The notes under the pieces were generated by a model. The model worked only from the letters and a program-made list of their open reading frames with translations, had not been told where the DNA came from and did no database searches. From Ruminococcus sp. (GTDB lineage Bacteria; Bacillota; Clostridia; Oscillospirales; Acutalibacteraceae): a DNA stretch of 5,664 nucleotides. A program made the position numbers and the translations under genes. Location: positions 1 to 5,664 of the forward strand of contig JAFVVB010000168.1 of NCBI GenBank assembly GCA_017502425.1, in the 5' to 3' direction. Numbering within the stretch: the first letter of the stretch is position 1; every line of letters begins with the position of its first letter. Positions 1 through 5,664 of the stretch are shown piece by piece.

Positions 1-1272
1 ACTGATTTTGACGCCTGCCGCAGGTTGCAACTCATAGCGAGTAACAGAAGGTCCGCGACAGATGTTTATGATATTAGCGCTGACGCCAAAGCTCTTGAGC
101 GTTTCAACGAGTTTAGTCGCGTTATTCTGGAGCTCAAGCATCGCTGAATCGTTCTCTGAATCAATGTTTGGGTCAAGAAGATTAACAGGTGGATAGTTAT
201 ACTTCTTCTTTTCCTTATCTTCAGTTTTCTTAGCTTTAGAAATCTGCTTTTCAATAGCTGTGGTCTCTTTTTCTAAATCAACCGGTATAGTCTGAGGGTC
301 CGGTTGTTTAACACCTTCGGACATAACTGACGAAGACTTTCTTTTAGAAATTTTATCAGCAATAGAAGAAGCGTCTGTTGGTTCTTCCGCTAATACACCT
401 GAATTAGCGTTCTTGATAATATCGATAATCTGCTGGTCAGCCTGAGCTTCAGCAGATGCGACTTTACGTTTTTTCTTAGTATTATCATCAAGTGGTATAT
501 CGATACGATCCCTGCGACTACGAGGCACGTTATAATCAACTACTGTTACTTCTTTGGCATCATCGTAATCATCTTCTACTTTAACTCTCTCTGCCCTACG
601 TCGTCTTTGCTCATCACGTCTTTGAGCATAACGGTCGTACTGTTTATGGGCTACATTAGCTATATCTACTAAAGTAACTCCGGTCAAAAGCATAATAAAC
701 ACGATCAATGAAACAATAGTGATAATTATTGCAGGCGCGTCTGTGAACCACAGACGAAACGGATAACCCAGTACTGCACCGAACATACCGCAAAGGCTGA
801 CGCCTTTAAACGAAGCGACATATGTATCAGAAAGAGTTTTGAAAAAAGTACGACCTTCATTATAGTCTTCGTGACCACATAGATAAATCAGCGTACACGA
901 GAATAGCACTATGAGTAAAGACAAGGCTATTTTCGCACCTTTGTGGGACATTTCTTTTTCTTTTGCCGTCATAATTCCCATATAGAAAAATACTATCGGA
1001 ACTAAGAAAAAGCAAAAACCGAAGATTCCATACATAAAATTACGAACATTAAGCCACAGGTTATCACCCTTGATGAATAGTAATGCAAATAAAATAACAC
1101 TAGTTGCACATAAAAGAATGGCTTTAACCTGAGGGTTTAGTGCAGAGTTTTTCTTCGCTTGCTGAGCTTTTGATGAATTAGAACGGGTGCTCTTTTTCGC
1201 AGTCGGCTTTGACTGAGATTTATTATTTTGAGTTTTTTTGACCGGCTTTTTAGAATTATTCTTAGTAGCCAA
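1..1272 (-). CDS. ftsK: DNA translocase FtsK/SpoIIIE, N-terminal 424 residues (3' end off the window)
   Basis: Open frame running off the left edge. The family is a membrane-anchored hexameric ATPase that pumps double-stranded DNA through the division or sporulation septum. Seen: a Lys/Ser/Asn-rich cytoplasmic start (residues 1-49); hydrophobic segments at about 50-68, 79-101, 113-132, 158-172 and 180-204, forming the membrane anchor; an Arg-rich stretch after the last segment (RRDEQRRRRAER, about 218-229); a charged low-complexity linker to about 357; then the start of the motor module with YNYPPVNLL (358-366) and the hallmark RGPSVTRYELQP (406-417). The Walker A/B motifs and the gamma DNA-reading domain lie outside the window. 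The start is TTG at 1272, because an AGGAG lies 8 nt upstream; the in-frame GTG two codons earlier is only 2 nt from that site. It is the last visible gene of the tepA-uppP-ftsK unit, 94 nt after uppP. Whether it acts in division, sporulation or both cannot be decided here. Confidence 0.93.
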   Translation of the reverse strand, partial: MATKNNSKKPVKKTQNNKSQSKPTAKKSTRSNSSKAQQAKKNSALNPQVKAILLCATSVILFALLFIKGDNLWLNVRNFMYGIFGFCFFLVPIVFFYMGIMTAKEKEMSHKGAKIALSLLIVLFSCTLIYLCGHEDYNEGRTFFKTLSDTYVASFKGVSLCGMFGAVLGYPFRLWFTDAPAIIITIVSLIVFIMLLTGVTLVDIANVAHKQYDRYAQRRDEQRRRRAERVKVEDDYDDAKEVTVVDYNVPRSRRDRIDIPLDDNTKKKRKVASAEAQADQQIIDIIKNANSGVLAEEPTDASSIADKISKRKSSSVMSEGVKQPDPQTIPVDLEKETTAIEKQISKAKKTEDKEKKKYNYPPVNLLDPNIDSENDSAMLELQNNATKLVETLKSFGVSANIINICRGPSVTRYELQPAAGVKIS

Positions 1273-1280
1273 GTTCACCA

Positions 1281-1285
1281 CTCCT
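1281..1285 (-). promoter_or_regulatory. Ribosome binding site of ftsK
   Basis: AGGAG on the minus strand, 8 nt before TTG 1270-1272. It decides the start: the in-frame GTG at 1276-1278 is too close to this site to use it. Confidence 0.75.
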
Positions 1286-1329
1286 GTTTTATTTCTTATT
1301 CAGAATTATTTATTTTTCGGTAATAGAAA

Positions 1330-1359
1330 TATATAAACAAAACCGCAAATATATTTCAA
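1330..1359 (-). promoter_or_regulatory. Possible internal promoter before ftsK
   Basis: Minus-strand TTGAAA (1354-1359; 5 of 6 to the sigma-A -35 box), an 18-nt spacer, then TATATA (1330-1335; 4 of 6 to the -10 box). It sits just beyond the uppP stop in the 94-nt gap before ftsK, so it could drive ftsK independently of tepA and uppP. The region is AT-rich, so chance matches are easy; this is an inference. Confidence 0.35.
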
Positions 1360-1366
1360 CACATAA

Positions 1367-2302
1367 TTACACAAAAATATTATGTCCTACAACCATTTCA
1401 ATGATGCTGACAGCAATAACCGCAACACCCACAACGGCTGTATAAACGATGAAGATAATCATCTTATTGGTTTTAAGTAACCATTTGAATAATACGATAG
1501 AAAGATATCCGACAACAGCGGCAGCTATCATTCCCGCAACAATAGCTGAGATAGAAATCCCGATACCGCCAGGTGCTGATAAAGCATCGGAAAGTTCAAG
1601 CACGGCAGCAGCTAAAATAGACGGAATAGCCATGATAAATGTAAAATCAAGTGCTGACTGACGATTAACACCTCTGAGCTAGCCAGCAGCTAATGTGGAA
1701 CCACTACGTGAAAGGCCAGGAAAAACAGCCGCACAGCATTGAGTAAGACCGATTACAATAGCATCAACTACTGTGAGTGATTTTTTACCTGCACCGTTCT
1801 CTGATAATGTGCCGTCTTTCTCAGCTTTTGCTATAAGACGATTATTGAATGTATTTCCGAGTATCAAAAGAATACTAGTTAATAAAAGTGAGATACCCAC
1901 AACTATGAAATACTTTTCAGAACCCGAAATGACATCGGCAAAATCTTTAACGTTCATTCCTGTTCCCGGAATAGGCATAAACAGTAAGAAAAGCGGTAAC
2001 AATGCAATAACGAGCATAAAAATCATATTGCGGTCATGACTCATATTTTTAAAAGTGAACTTTCCGGTAAAGATATCTTTGATAATTAGGAAAAATTCTT
2101 TAATGAGTCTGAATATAAGCTTGTAGTAAAATGCGACAACAGCAACAAGTGTACCGATATGTAACATAACATTGAAGAAAAGATTATTCTCAGTAACGCC
2201 CATAATATGTTGGGTAATAGCCAGATGGCCACTACTTGATACAGGCAAAAACTCAGTAAGTCCTTGTACTATGCCCTGAATAATAGCTTCAAAAACACTC
2301 AT
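1367..2302 (-). pseudogene. uppP: Undecaprenyl-diphosphatase UppP (BacA family), interrupted by one in-frame TAG
   Basis: The family is an integral membrane enzyme that dephosphorylates undecaprenyl diphosphate to the monophosphate, recycling the lipid carrier for peptidoglycan and other wall polymers. Read through the TAG, the frame is 311 residues, somewhat longer than the roughly 270-residue E. coli enzyme. Signature one, QGLTEFLPVSSSGH (residues 13-26), carries the expected Glu17, Ser23 and His26; Gln13 replaces the first Glu of E. coli EGLTE. Signature two, PGLSRSGS (195-202), carries catalytic Arg199. Codon 208 is TAG, directly after GSTLAAG. The same frame then continues as LRGVNRQSALDFTFIMAIPSIL and a normal hydrophobic C-terminal region ending at TAA (1367-1369). 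Translation stopping at TAG would give 207 residues that keep the catalytic residues but lose about three membrane helices, probably inactive. An AGGAGG (2308-2313) lies 5 nt before ATG 2302. It is second in the operon, 43 nt after tepA. The family assignment is firm; whether the gene is truly broken or the base is an error is open. Confidence 0.9.
1679..1681 (-). other. In-frame TAG codon inside uppP
   Basis: The codon reads TAG at position 208 of the uppP frame, between ...GSTLAAG and LRGVNR.... Homologues such as E. coli UppP (GGMLMGVSR) and many Firmicutes versions have Met or Leu here. One T-to-A change from TTG (Leu) would create it. The frame on both sides is intact, with no insertion or deletion. 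Confidence 0.9.
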
Positions 2303-2307
2303 AATAT

Positions 2308-2313
2308 CCTCCT
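2308..2313 (-). promoter_or_regulatory. Ribosome binding site of uppP
   Basis: A perfect AGGAGG on the minus strand, 5 nt before ATG 2300-2302. It fixes the uppP start and suggests the gene was under normal translational control. Confidence 0.8.
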
Positions 2314-2321
2314 GATATGTA

Positions 2322-2335
2322 ACGCCTGACGGCGT
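2322..2335 (-). repeat. Small hairpin between tepA and uppP
   Basis: A 5-bp perfect inverted repeat (ACGCC / GGCGT) around a 4-nt loop in the 43-nt gap, immediately upstream of the uppP ribosome binding site. No T-run follows, so it is not a standard terminator. It could be a weak mRNA stability or processing element, or chance. Confidence 0.4.
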
Positions 2336-2345
2336 ATTATTCTAA

Positions 2346-3116
2346 TTAAGAATTATTAGTTTCATCCTCATTAGCTTTTTTTAACTCATTAATCATAGAA
2401 AACAAACAATCGGTGGCATCTTTAAGTGTGCCGACCTCATCAACGAGTCCTTCGTCTACCGCTTCTTTCCCCTCTAGTATAGTACCTATATCGGTGACAA
2501 GTTCTCCGGTGTTGAGTACTAGCTCAGTGTAGCGTTCTTTTGAAATTTTCGAGTTTTCACAAACGAAGGTGGTGATTCTGTCTTGCATACGACGAAAATA
2601 TTCGAAAGTCTGAGGAGCTCCGACCGTGAGCCCTGTGGTACGCACAGGATGAACCGTCATAGAAGCACTTTTAGCTATATAGCATTTATCGGATGCAACC
2701 GCAAGTGGTATACCGATAGAGTGTCCCCCACCTAATACTATGGATACGGAAGGCTTTTTCATTCCTGAAATGAGCTCCGCAATCGCAAGTCCTGCTTCGA
2801 CATCTCCACCAGCGGTATTGAGCAAAATCAGAAGTCCGTCAATTCTCTCGTCTTCATCAATAGCAACAAGCTGTGGAATCACGTGCTCGTATTTAGTGGT
2901 TTTATTAGATGACGGAAGAATGAAGTGACCTTCAATCTGACCAATGATAGTCAGACAGTAAATCACGTCATCTTTTCTGCGTGTGATTACTGAGCCGATA
3001 TTACCTATACGCTCGTGGTAATTATCAGAATTGAATTGTTCCGTAAGATCAGGCTCGTTGTTTTCATCATCTTCTGATGAGTTTGAAAAATAAGCGTCAT
3101 TATAGTCGTTTATCAA
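2346..3116 (-). CDS. tepA: ClpP-family serine peptidase, TepA type
   Basis: 256 residues from the chosen TTG start; a soluble ClpP-fold protein with no clear membrane segment. Seen (numbering from TTG): an acidic, Asn/Ser-rich N-terminal stretch (about 4-32); an oxyanion-type loop LNTAGGDVEAG (about 99-109, where ClpP has SPGG); the nucleophile Ser133 in GGGHSIG; the likely base His156 in MTVHPVR; and the likely third triad residue Asp209 in ELVTDIGT, followed by GKEAVDEGLVDEVG. These match B. subtilis TepA (YmfB), which is encoded beside spoIIIE, as here with ftsK two genes downstream. TepA has been linked to preprotein translocation and to degrading small acid-soluble proteins during spore outgrowth; which role applies here is unknown. 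An in-frame GTG at 3155 would add 13 residues but has no ribosome binding site. It is first in a leftward operon driven by the promoter at 3180-3208. A general ClpP subunit is less likely, given the TepA-like motifs and acidic extension. Confidence 0.9.
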   Translation of the reverse strand: MINDYNDAYFSNSSEDDENNEPDLTEQFNSDNYHERIGNIGSVITRRKDDVIYCLTIIGQIEGHFILPSSNKTTKYEHVIPQLVAIDEDERIDGLLILLNTAGGDVEAGLAIAELISGMKKPSVSIVLGGGHSIGIPLAVASDKCYIAKSASMTVHPVRTTGLTVGAPQTFEYFRRMQDRITTFVCENSKISKERYTELVLNTGELVTDIGTILEGKEAVDEGLVDEVGTLKDATDCLFSMINELKKANEDETNNS

Positions 3117-3125
3117 AGCAAATGC

Positions 3126-3131
3126 ACCTCC
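3126..3131 (-). promoter_or_regulatory. Ribosome binding site of tepA, deciding a TTG start
   Basis: GGAGGT on the minus strand, 9 nt before TTG 3114-3116. It lies inside the longer GTG-initiated reading, where it would encode Gly-Gly. This argues that the longer start at 3155 is an over-extension. Confidence 0.75.
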
Positions 3132-3179
3132 AAAGGTAGCATTTACTAAAAACACAAAATAATGTATACAACTTGTTTT

Positions 3180-3208
3180 ATTATACCATCATTTTGTGGC
3201 CTCTTCAA
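3180..3208 (-). promoter_or_regulatory. Sigma-A-type promoter of the tepA-uppP-ftsK operon
   Basis: Minus-strand TTGAAG (3203-3208; 4 of 6 to consensus) and a perfect TATAAT (3180-3185), separated by an ideal 17 nt. Transcription would start near 3173, leaving a leader of about 57 nt before the TTG start of tepA. Confidence 0.7.
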
Positions 3209-3254
3209 GAAAAATAACTAATTTTATGTATTATTTCTATATTATAATTTTATT

Positions 3255-3285
3255 TTAACAATAATGTAGTATCCTAAAATATAAT
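3255..3285 (+). promoter_or_regulatory. Likely promoter of the CNNM/CorC-type gene
   Basis: Plus-strand TTAACA (3255-3260; 5 of 6 to the -35 box) and TATAAT (3280-3285) with a long 19-nt spacer. Transcription would begin near 3292, giving a very short leader. The region is so AT-rich that other -10 boxes exist (for example TATAAT at 3243-3248 and TAAAAT at 3275-3280), so the exact boxes are uncertain; that a promoter lies in this divergent gap is much safer. Confidence 0.45.
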
Positions 3286-3296
3286 ATTATATTTTT

Positions 3297-3301
3297 GGAG
3301 G
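3297..3301 (+). promoter_or_regulatory. Ribosome binding site of the CNNM/CorC-type gene
   Basis: GGAGG followed by six A residues and then GTG at 3308. The spacing supports GTG as the true start. Confidence 0.8.
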
Positions 3302-3307
3302 AAAAAA

Positions 3308-4567
3308 GTGGACTCTAATTTCGTTTACGGAATAATTATTTTACTCTGTATTATGTTTTCCGCATTCTTTTCGTGCATTGAAACAGCATTTTCGTGCGCA
3401 AATAAAATAAGACTCAAAAGTCAGGCTGACAACGGTGTAAAAAAAGCTGTGACTGCACTTTGGGTATGTGATAATTTTGATAAAGTACTCACTGCTATTC
3501 TTATAGGAAACAATGTAGTTAACCTTGGGTGCTCATCAATAGCTACCGTGCTGTGTATGAATATATTCCACAACTACGGTGCCGCTATCGCAACCGGAGC
3601 TACTACCCTACTCGTACTCACCTTCGGTGAAGTTATTCCTAAATGTTTCGGTAAAGAAGCAAGCGACACTATCGTTTTATATGTCGCTTCTATTATTAAA
3701 GCATTGACTCTTATTTTAACTCCGTTTGTATATTTATTTATCGGAATTAAAAGTGCAGTGCTTAAGCTTGCAAACATAAAAAAGGACCAGCCAAGTGTTA
3801 CTGACGATGAGCTGAAATACATTATCGAATCCATCGAAGAAGAAGGTATACTCGAAGAACAGGAAAGCGAAATGGTTCAGTCTGCTCTTGAATTCGACGA
3901 AAAAACTGCGCTTGAAATACTGACACCGAGAGTTGATGTTGTGCTGATTGATGCAGACGAAGACGAAAAAAACATCAAAGAACTTGTTATCAAGGAACGC
4001 TACTCACGTATTCCTGTATATGAAGATAACATTGATAACATCATCGGTATTCTTCAGACAAGGGATTATCTCGAGGAGCTCAGCAAAAACAACACCCCTG
4101 ATATCAAAGAGCTTCTCACTCCTGCACATTTCATATATAAATCCAGAAAGCTTTCTGATATTCTTGCTGATTTCAAAGAAAAGAAACTCCATATTGCTAT
4201 CGTTACCGATGAATACGGCGGAATGCTCGGTATAGTAACGATGGAGGATTTACTCGAGGAAATAGTCGGTGAAATATGGGACGAAGACGAAGAAGAAGAA
4301 AGAACATACACAAAGCTCAAAGACGGTAGATACATCATCAGCGGTGATATGGATCTCTCTGATTTATTCGAGATATTCGACCTCAATGATAACGATGAAA
4401 TAGAAAGTATTTCCGTCGGCGGTTTCATTGTAGAACAACTAGGAACTATACCGAATATTAACCAGAGCATACAGTATAAAAATCTTTCCATAACCGTTAA
4501 ACGCATTAAAAATAATCGAATTTTATCTGCGTTTGTGTGTAAATGCGAAGAGGAAAAAACTGAATAA
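3308..4567 (+). CDS. CNNM/CorC (hemolysin C-like) membrane protein with DUF21, paired CBS and CorC_HlyC domains
   Basis: 419 residues, a complete four-part architecture typical of bacterial CNNM proteins, several of which act in Mg2+ (or Co2+) export and resistance. Domains seen: DUF21 transmembrane region (about 1-165), with an N-terminal helix followed by FSCIETAFSCANKIRLKSQA (21-40), TAILIGNNVVNLG (62-74) and the conserved FGEVIPK (106-112); an acidic connecting helix (about 166-200); CBS1 (about 205-258, with RYSRIPVYED 231-240); CBS2 (about 268-325, with DEYGGMLGIVTMEDLLEEIVGEI), the pair that binds Mg-ATP in studied relatives; a short acidic run DEDEEEE (325-331); and a C-terminal CorC_HlyC domain (about 336-411). 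The start is GTG, supported by GGAGG 6 nt upstream. It is a single-gene unit, divergent from tepA and closed by the hairpin at 4578-4606. The name 'hemolysin' is historical; nothing here suggests a toxin. The transported ion cannot be read from the sequence. Confidence 0.93.
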   Translation: MDSNFVYGIIILLCIMFSAFFSCIETAFSCANKIRLKSQADNGVKKAVTALWVCDNFDKVLTAILIGNNVVNLGCSSIATVLCMNIFHNYGAAIATGATTLLVLTFGEVIPKCFGKEASDTIVLYVASIIKALTLILTPFVYLFIGIKSAVLKLANIKKDQPSVTDDELKYIIESIEEEGILEEQESEMVQSALEFDEKTALEILTPRVDVVLIDADEDEKNIKELVIKERYSRIPVYEDNIDNIIGILQTRDYLEELSKNNTPDIKELLTPAHFIYKSRKLSDILADFKEKKLHIAIVTDEYGGMLGIVTMEDLLEEIVGEIWDEDEEEERTYTKLKDGRYIISGDMDLSDLFEIFDLNDNDEIESISVGGFIVEQLGTIPNINQSIQYKNLSITVKRIKNNRILSAFVCKCEEEKTE

Positions 4568-4577
4568 TATATAACAA

Positions 4578-4606
4578 AACCCCGATTAGAAAAACTAATC
4601 GGGGTT
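4578..4606. terminator. Rho-independent terminator, probably bidirectional
   Basis: A perfect 12-bp stem (AACCCCGATTAG at 4578-4589 with CTAATCGGGGTT at 4595-4606) around a 5-nt A loop, in the 52-nt gap between convergent genes. Read rightward, AAGTTTTGCTT follows the stem; read leftward, GGGGTTTTGTT follows. Short T-runs on both sides suit termination of both the CNNM/CorC gene and the rubrerythrin gene. Confidence 0.9.
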
Positions 4607-4619
4607 AAGTTTTGCTTAA

Positions 4620-5153
4620 TTAATAGTTTTCAGCTTTAATTCTGAAATGAGCTCTAGGATGAACGCATACAGGACAAACTTCAGGTGCTTCTGTGCCAAC
4701 AACAATATGACCACAGTTGCCACATTCCCATACAACGATAGAACCTTTCTTGAAAACTTCGCCGTTTTTCACGTTAGCCAGGAGCTTTCTGTAACGCTCT
4801 TCGTGCTCTTTCTCGATTTTTGCAACACCTTCAAACTGTTCAGCAATTTCGATAAAACCTTCTTCTCTTGCCTCTTTAGCAAAAGTAGCGTACATATCAG
4901 TCCACTCGTAATTCTCGCCAGCAGCAGCATCTTCGAGATTCTGCATAGTATCGTTGATTCCGCCTAAGAGTTTGAACCAGAGTTTAGCGTGCTCTTTCTC
5001 GTTATTAGCAGTTGCTAAAAAGAGATCAGCAATCTGATTGTACCCCTCTTTTTTTGCTTTAGAAGCAAAGTAGGTGTACTTGTTTCTAGCTTGAGATTCA
5101 CCAGCAAAAGCAGCCTGTAAATTAGCTTCGGTTTTTGATCCTTTAAGATTCAT
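4620..5153 (-). CDS. rbr: Rubrerythrin (diiron peroxidase with C-terminal rubredoxin domain)
   Basis: 177 residues, complete, cytoplasmic. Rubrerythrins of anaerobes reduce hydrogen peroxide to water with electrons from a rubredoxin-like iron centre, giving oxidative stress protection. Seen: a ferritin-like four-helix domain (about 1-130) with diiron ligand motifs at Glu19 (AGESQARNKY), Glu52-x-x-His55 (NEKEHAK), Glu94-x-x-Glu97 (FAKEAREEG) and Glu114-x-x-His117 (IEKEHEERY); then a rubredoxin-like domain with Cys144-x-x-Cys147 (WECGNCG) and Cys160-x-x-Cys163 (EVCPVC). All four Cys and the expected carboxylates are present, so it should be active. ATG 5153 is preceded by GGAGGT (5159-5164) at 5 nt, inside the 3' end of the upstream Toprim gene, with which it overlaps by 11 nt. 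No separate promoter or PerR-like operator was noticed, so it may depend on upstream transcription. Confidence 0.96.
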   Translation of the reverse strand: MNLKGSKTEANLQAAFAGESQARNKYTYFASKAKKEGYNQIADLFLATANNEKEHAKLWFKLLGGINDTMQNLEDAAAGENYEWTDMYATFAKEAREEGFIEIAEQFEGVAKIEKEHEERYRKLLANVKNGEVFKKGSIVVWECGNCGHIVVGTEAPEVCPVCVHPRAHFRIKAENY

Positions 5154-5664
5154 AATTGACCTCCATATTATTAAAAAATTTATTTAATATTTCATTAAAT
5201 TCATCGTAAGTAAATAAGCAGTTCATAGCACTGACCATAGCGTTAGTAGAAAGATAAGGTGGAAGTGAGAGGTGAGTGAGAAGCTGTTCTCTCACAAGTG
5301 CAGAATTTTCACGACCACAAAGACCTGCTTCGTAAAAATCCATTTTAGTGATTTCACGAGTATTCTCAGACGATATACTTCCTATAATAGTAGCACCGCT
5401 CTTTAATATAGCATTTACCAAAGCACTACGATCTATTCCCTCTACTCCGAGTTTTCCCTCTTTCGAGTACTCGGCTTTTCTTTTTTCTTTACCGAAAATC
5501 GTAGGAATATAACAATGCTTCACATCGGATTTATCGACAATTCCGTTAAGAAAATTACGCAATACAAACCCAGCAGAATCTACATCAGTCATGATAAGAA
5601 TACCTCTGGTGGCCGCAATATTACGTATCAACGTCTGCGCTTCTTTATCTTTAAAAACACGAAA
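5143..5664 (-). CDS. Toprim/DUF4093 protein, RNase M5-like (5' end off the window)
   Basis: 173 C-terminal residues of an open frame that enters from the right edge; no start codon is visible. The visible N-terminus FRVFKDKE followed by GILIMTDVDSAGFVLRNFLNG is the second half of a Toprim fold, with Asp-x-Asp (TDVDSAG) as the expected metal-binding pair. The conserved Glu of the first Toprim strand (EG motif) would lie a few dozen residues upstream, outside the window. Next come KHCYIP, KRKAEYSKEGKLGVEG and a C-terminal helical part with ITKMDFYEAGLCGRENSALVREQLL, typical of the Clostridia DUF4093 proteins annotated as RNase M5 or 'Toprim domain protein'. RNase M5 matures 5S rRNA in B. subtilis; that role is inferred here, and relatives in Clostridia are little studied. 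The TTG at 5629-5631 is internal, not a start. The stop (TAA 5143-5145) overlaps the rubrerythrin start by 11 nt, suggesting translational coupling. Confidence 0.85.
   Translation of the reverse strand, partial: FRVFKDKEAQTLIRNIAATRGILIMTDVDSAGFVLRNFLNGIVDKSDVKHCYIPTIFGKEKRKAEYSKEGKLGVEGIDRSALVNAILKSGATIIGSISSENTREITKMDFYEAGLCGRENSALVREQLLTHLSLPPYLSTNAMVSAMNCLFTYDEFNEILNKFFNNMEVNYES
5159..5164 (-). promoter_or_regulatory. Ribosome binding site of rubrerythrin, inside the upstream gene
   Basis: GGAGGT on the minus strand, 5 nt before ATG 5151-5153. It lies within the last codons of the Toprim gene, so ribosomes finishing that gene pass over it. Confidence 0.8.

Noticed and set aside
66..254. 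A 62-residue Arg/Leu-rich reading frame on the minus strand
   Set aside because: It lies out of frame within the ftsK coding region, which has clear family motifs; its composition is that of a shadow of the Lys-rich linker.
1367..1633. A separate 88-residue membrane protein gene starting at ATG 1633
   Set aside because: It is the C-terminal part of the same uppP frame beyond the TAG, has no convincing ribosome binding site of its own, and aligns with the end of UppP.
1679..1681. TAG reassigned to an amino acid (alternative code or pyrrolysine)
   Set aside because: Only one in-frame TAG is seen in the whole window, the aligned residue is hydrophobic rather than Gln, and UppP is not a known pyrrolysine protein. 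A mutation or an error is simpler.
1773..2039. Plus-strand reading frame opposite uppP
   Set aside because: No ribosome binding site or recognisable domain; it is antisense to conserved uppP sequence.
2322..2335. Terminator between tepA and uppP
   Set aside because: The stem is only 5 bp and no T-run follows on either strand; uppP directly follows with a strong ribosome binding site.
4279..4303. GAA/GAC-rich tract as a simple repeat
   Set aside because: It is coding sequence for the acidic DEDEEEE run between the CBS pair and the CorC_HlyC domain, a normal feature of such linkers.
4066..4506. A 146-residue Ser-rich minus-strand reading frame
   Set aside because: It is antisense to the CBS/CorC_HlyC part of the CNNM/CorC-type gene; the Ser runs are mirror images of Asp/Glu codons.

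Overview
The window looks like chromosomal DNA of a low-GC Gram-positive bacterium, most likely an anaerobic Clostridia-type Bacillota. The evidence is the AT-rich intergenic DNA, strong GGAGG-type ribosome binding sites, TTG and GTG start codons, a rubrerythrin, a TepA-type ClpP homologue in the same operon as an FtsK/SpoIIIE translocase, and a Toprim/DUF4093 (RNase M5-like) protein of the kind common in Clostridia. The genus cannot be fixed from the sequence.

Layout. From a divergent promoter region at about 3156-3307, a leftward operon runs tepA (start 3116) -> uppP (start 2302) -> ftsK/spoIIIE (start 1272, cut by the left edge). In the other direction runs one gene for a CNNM/CorC-type membrane protein with CBS domains (3308-4567). 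It ends at a strong hairpin (4578-4606) shared with a second leftward unit that enters from the right edge: a Toprim nuclease (partial, ends at 5143) overlapping a rubrerythrin gene (4620-5153).

The genes are housekeeping in character: cell-envelope lipid carrier recycling (UppP), chromosome translocation at septa (FtsK/SpoIIIE), a ClpP-like serine peptidase (TepA), metal-ion homeostasis (CNNM/CorC), peroxide/oxygen defence (rubrerythrin) and probable RNA maturation (Toprim protein). No mobile element, CRISPR array, tRNA/rRNA or defence system was seen.

The one real anomaly is in uppP. A single in-frame TAG (1679-1681) splits an otherwise full-length, family-consistent reading frame at a position where homologues carry a hydrophobic residue. 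A recent nonsense mutation or a base-call error are the simplest explanations. Stop-codon reassignment is unlikely, because no other in-frame TAG occurs in roughly 1,750 codons of the other readings here. I did not find a convincing undescribed system.
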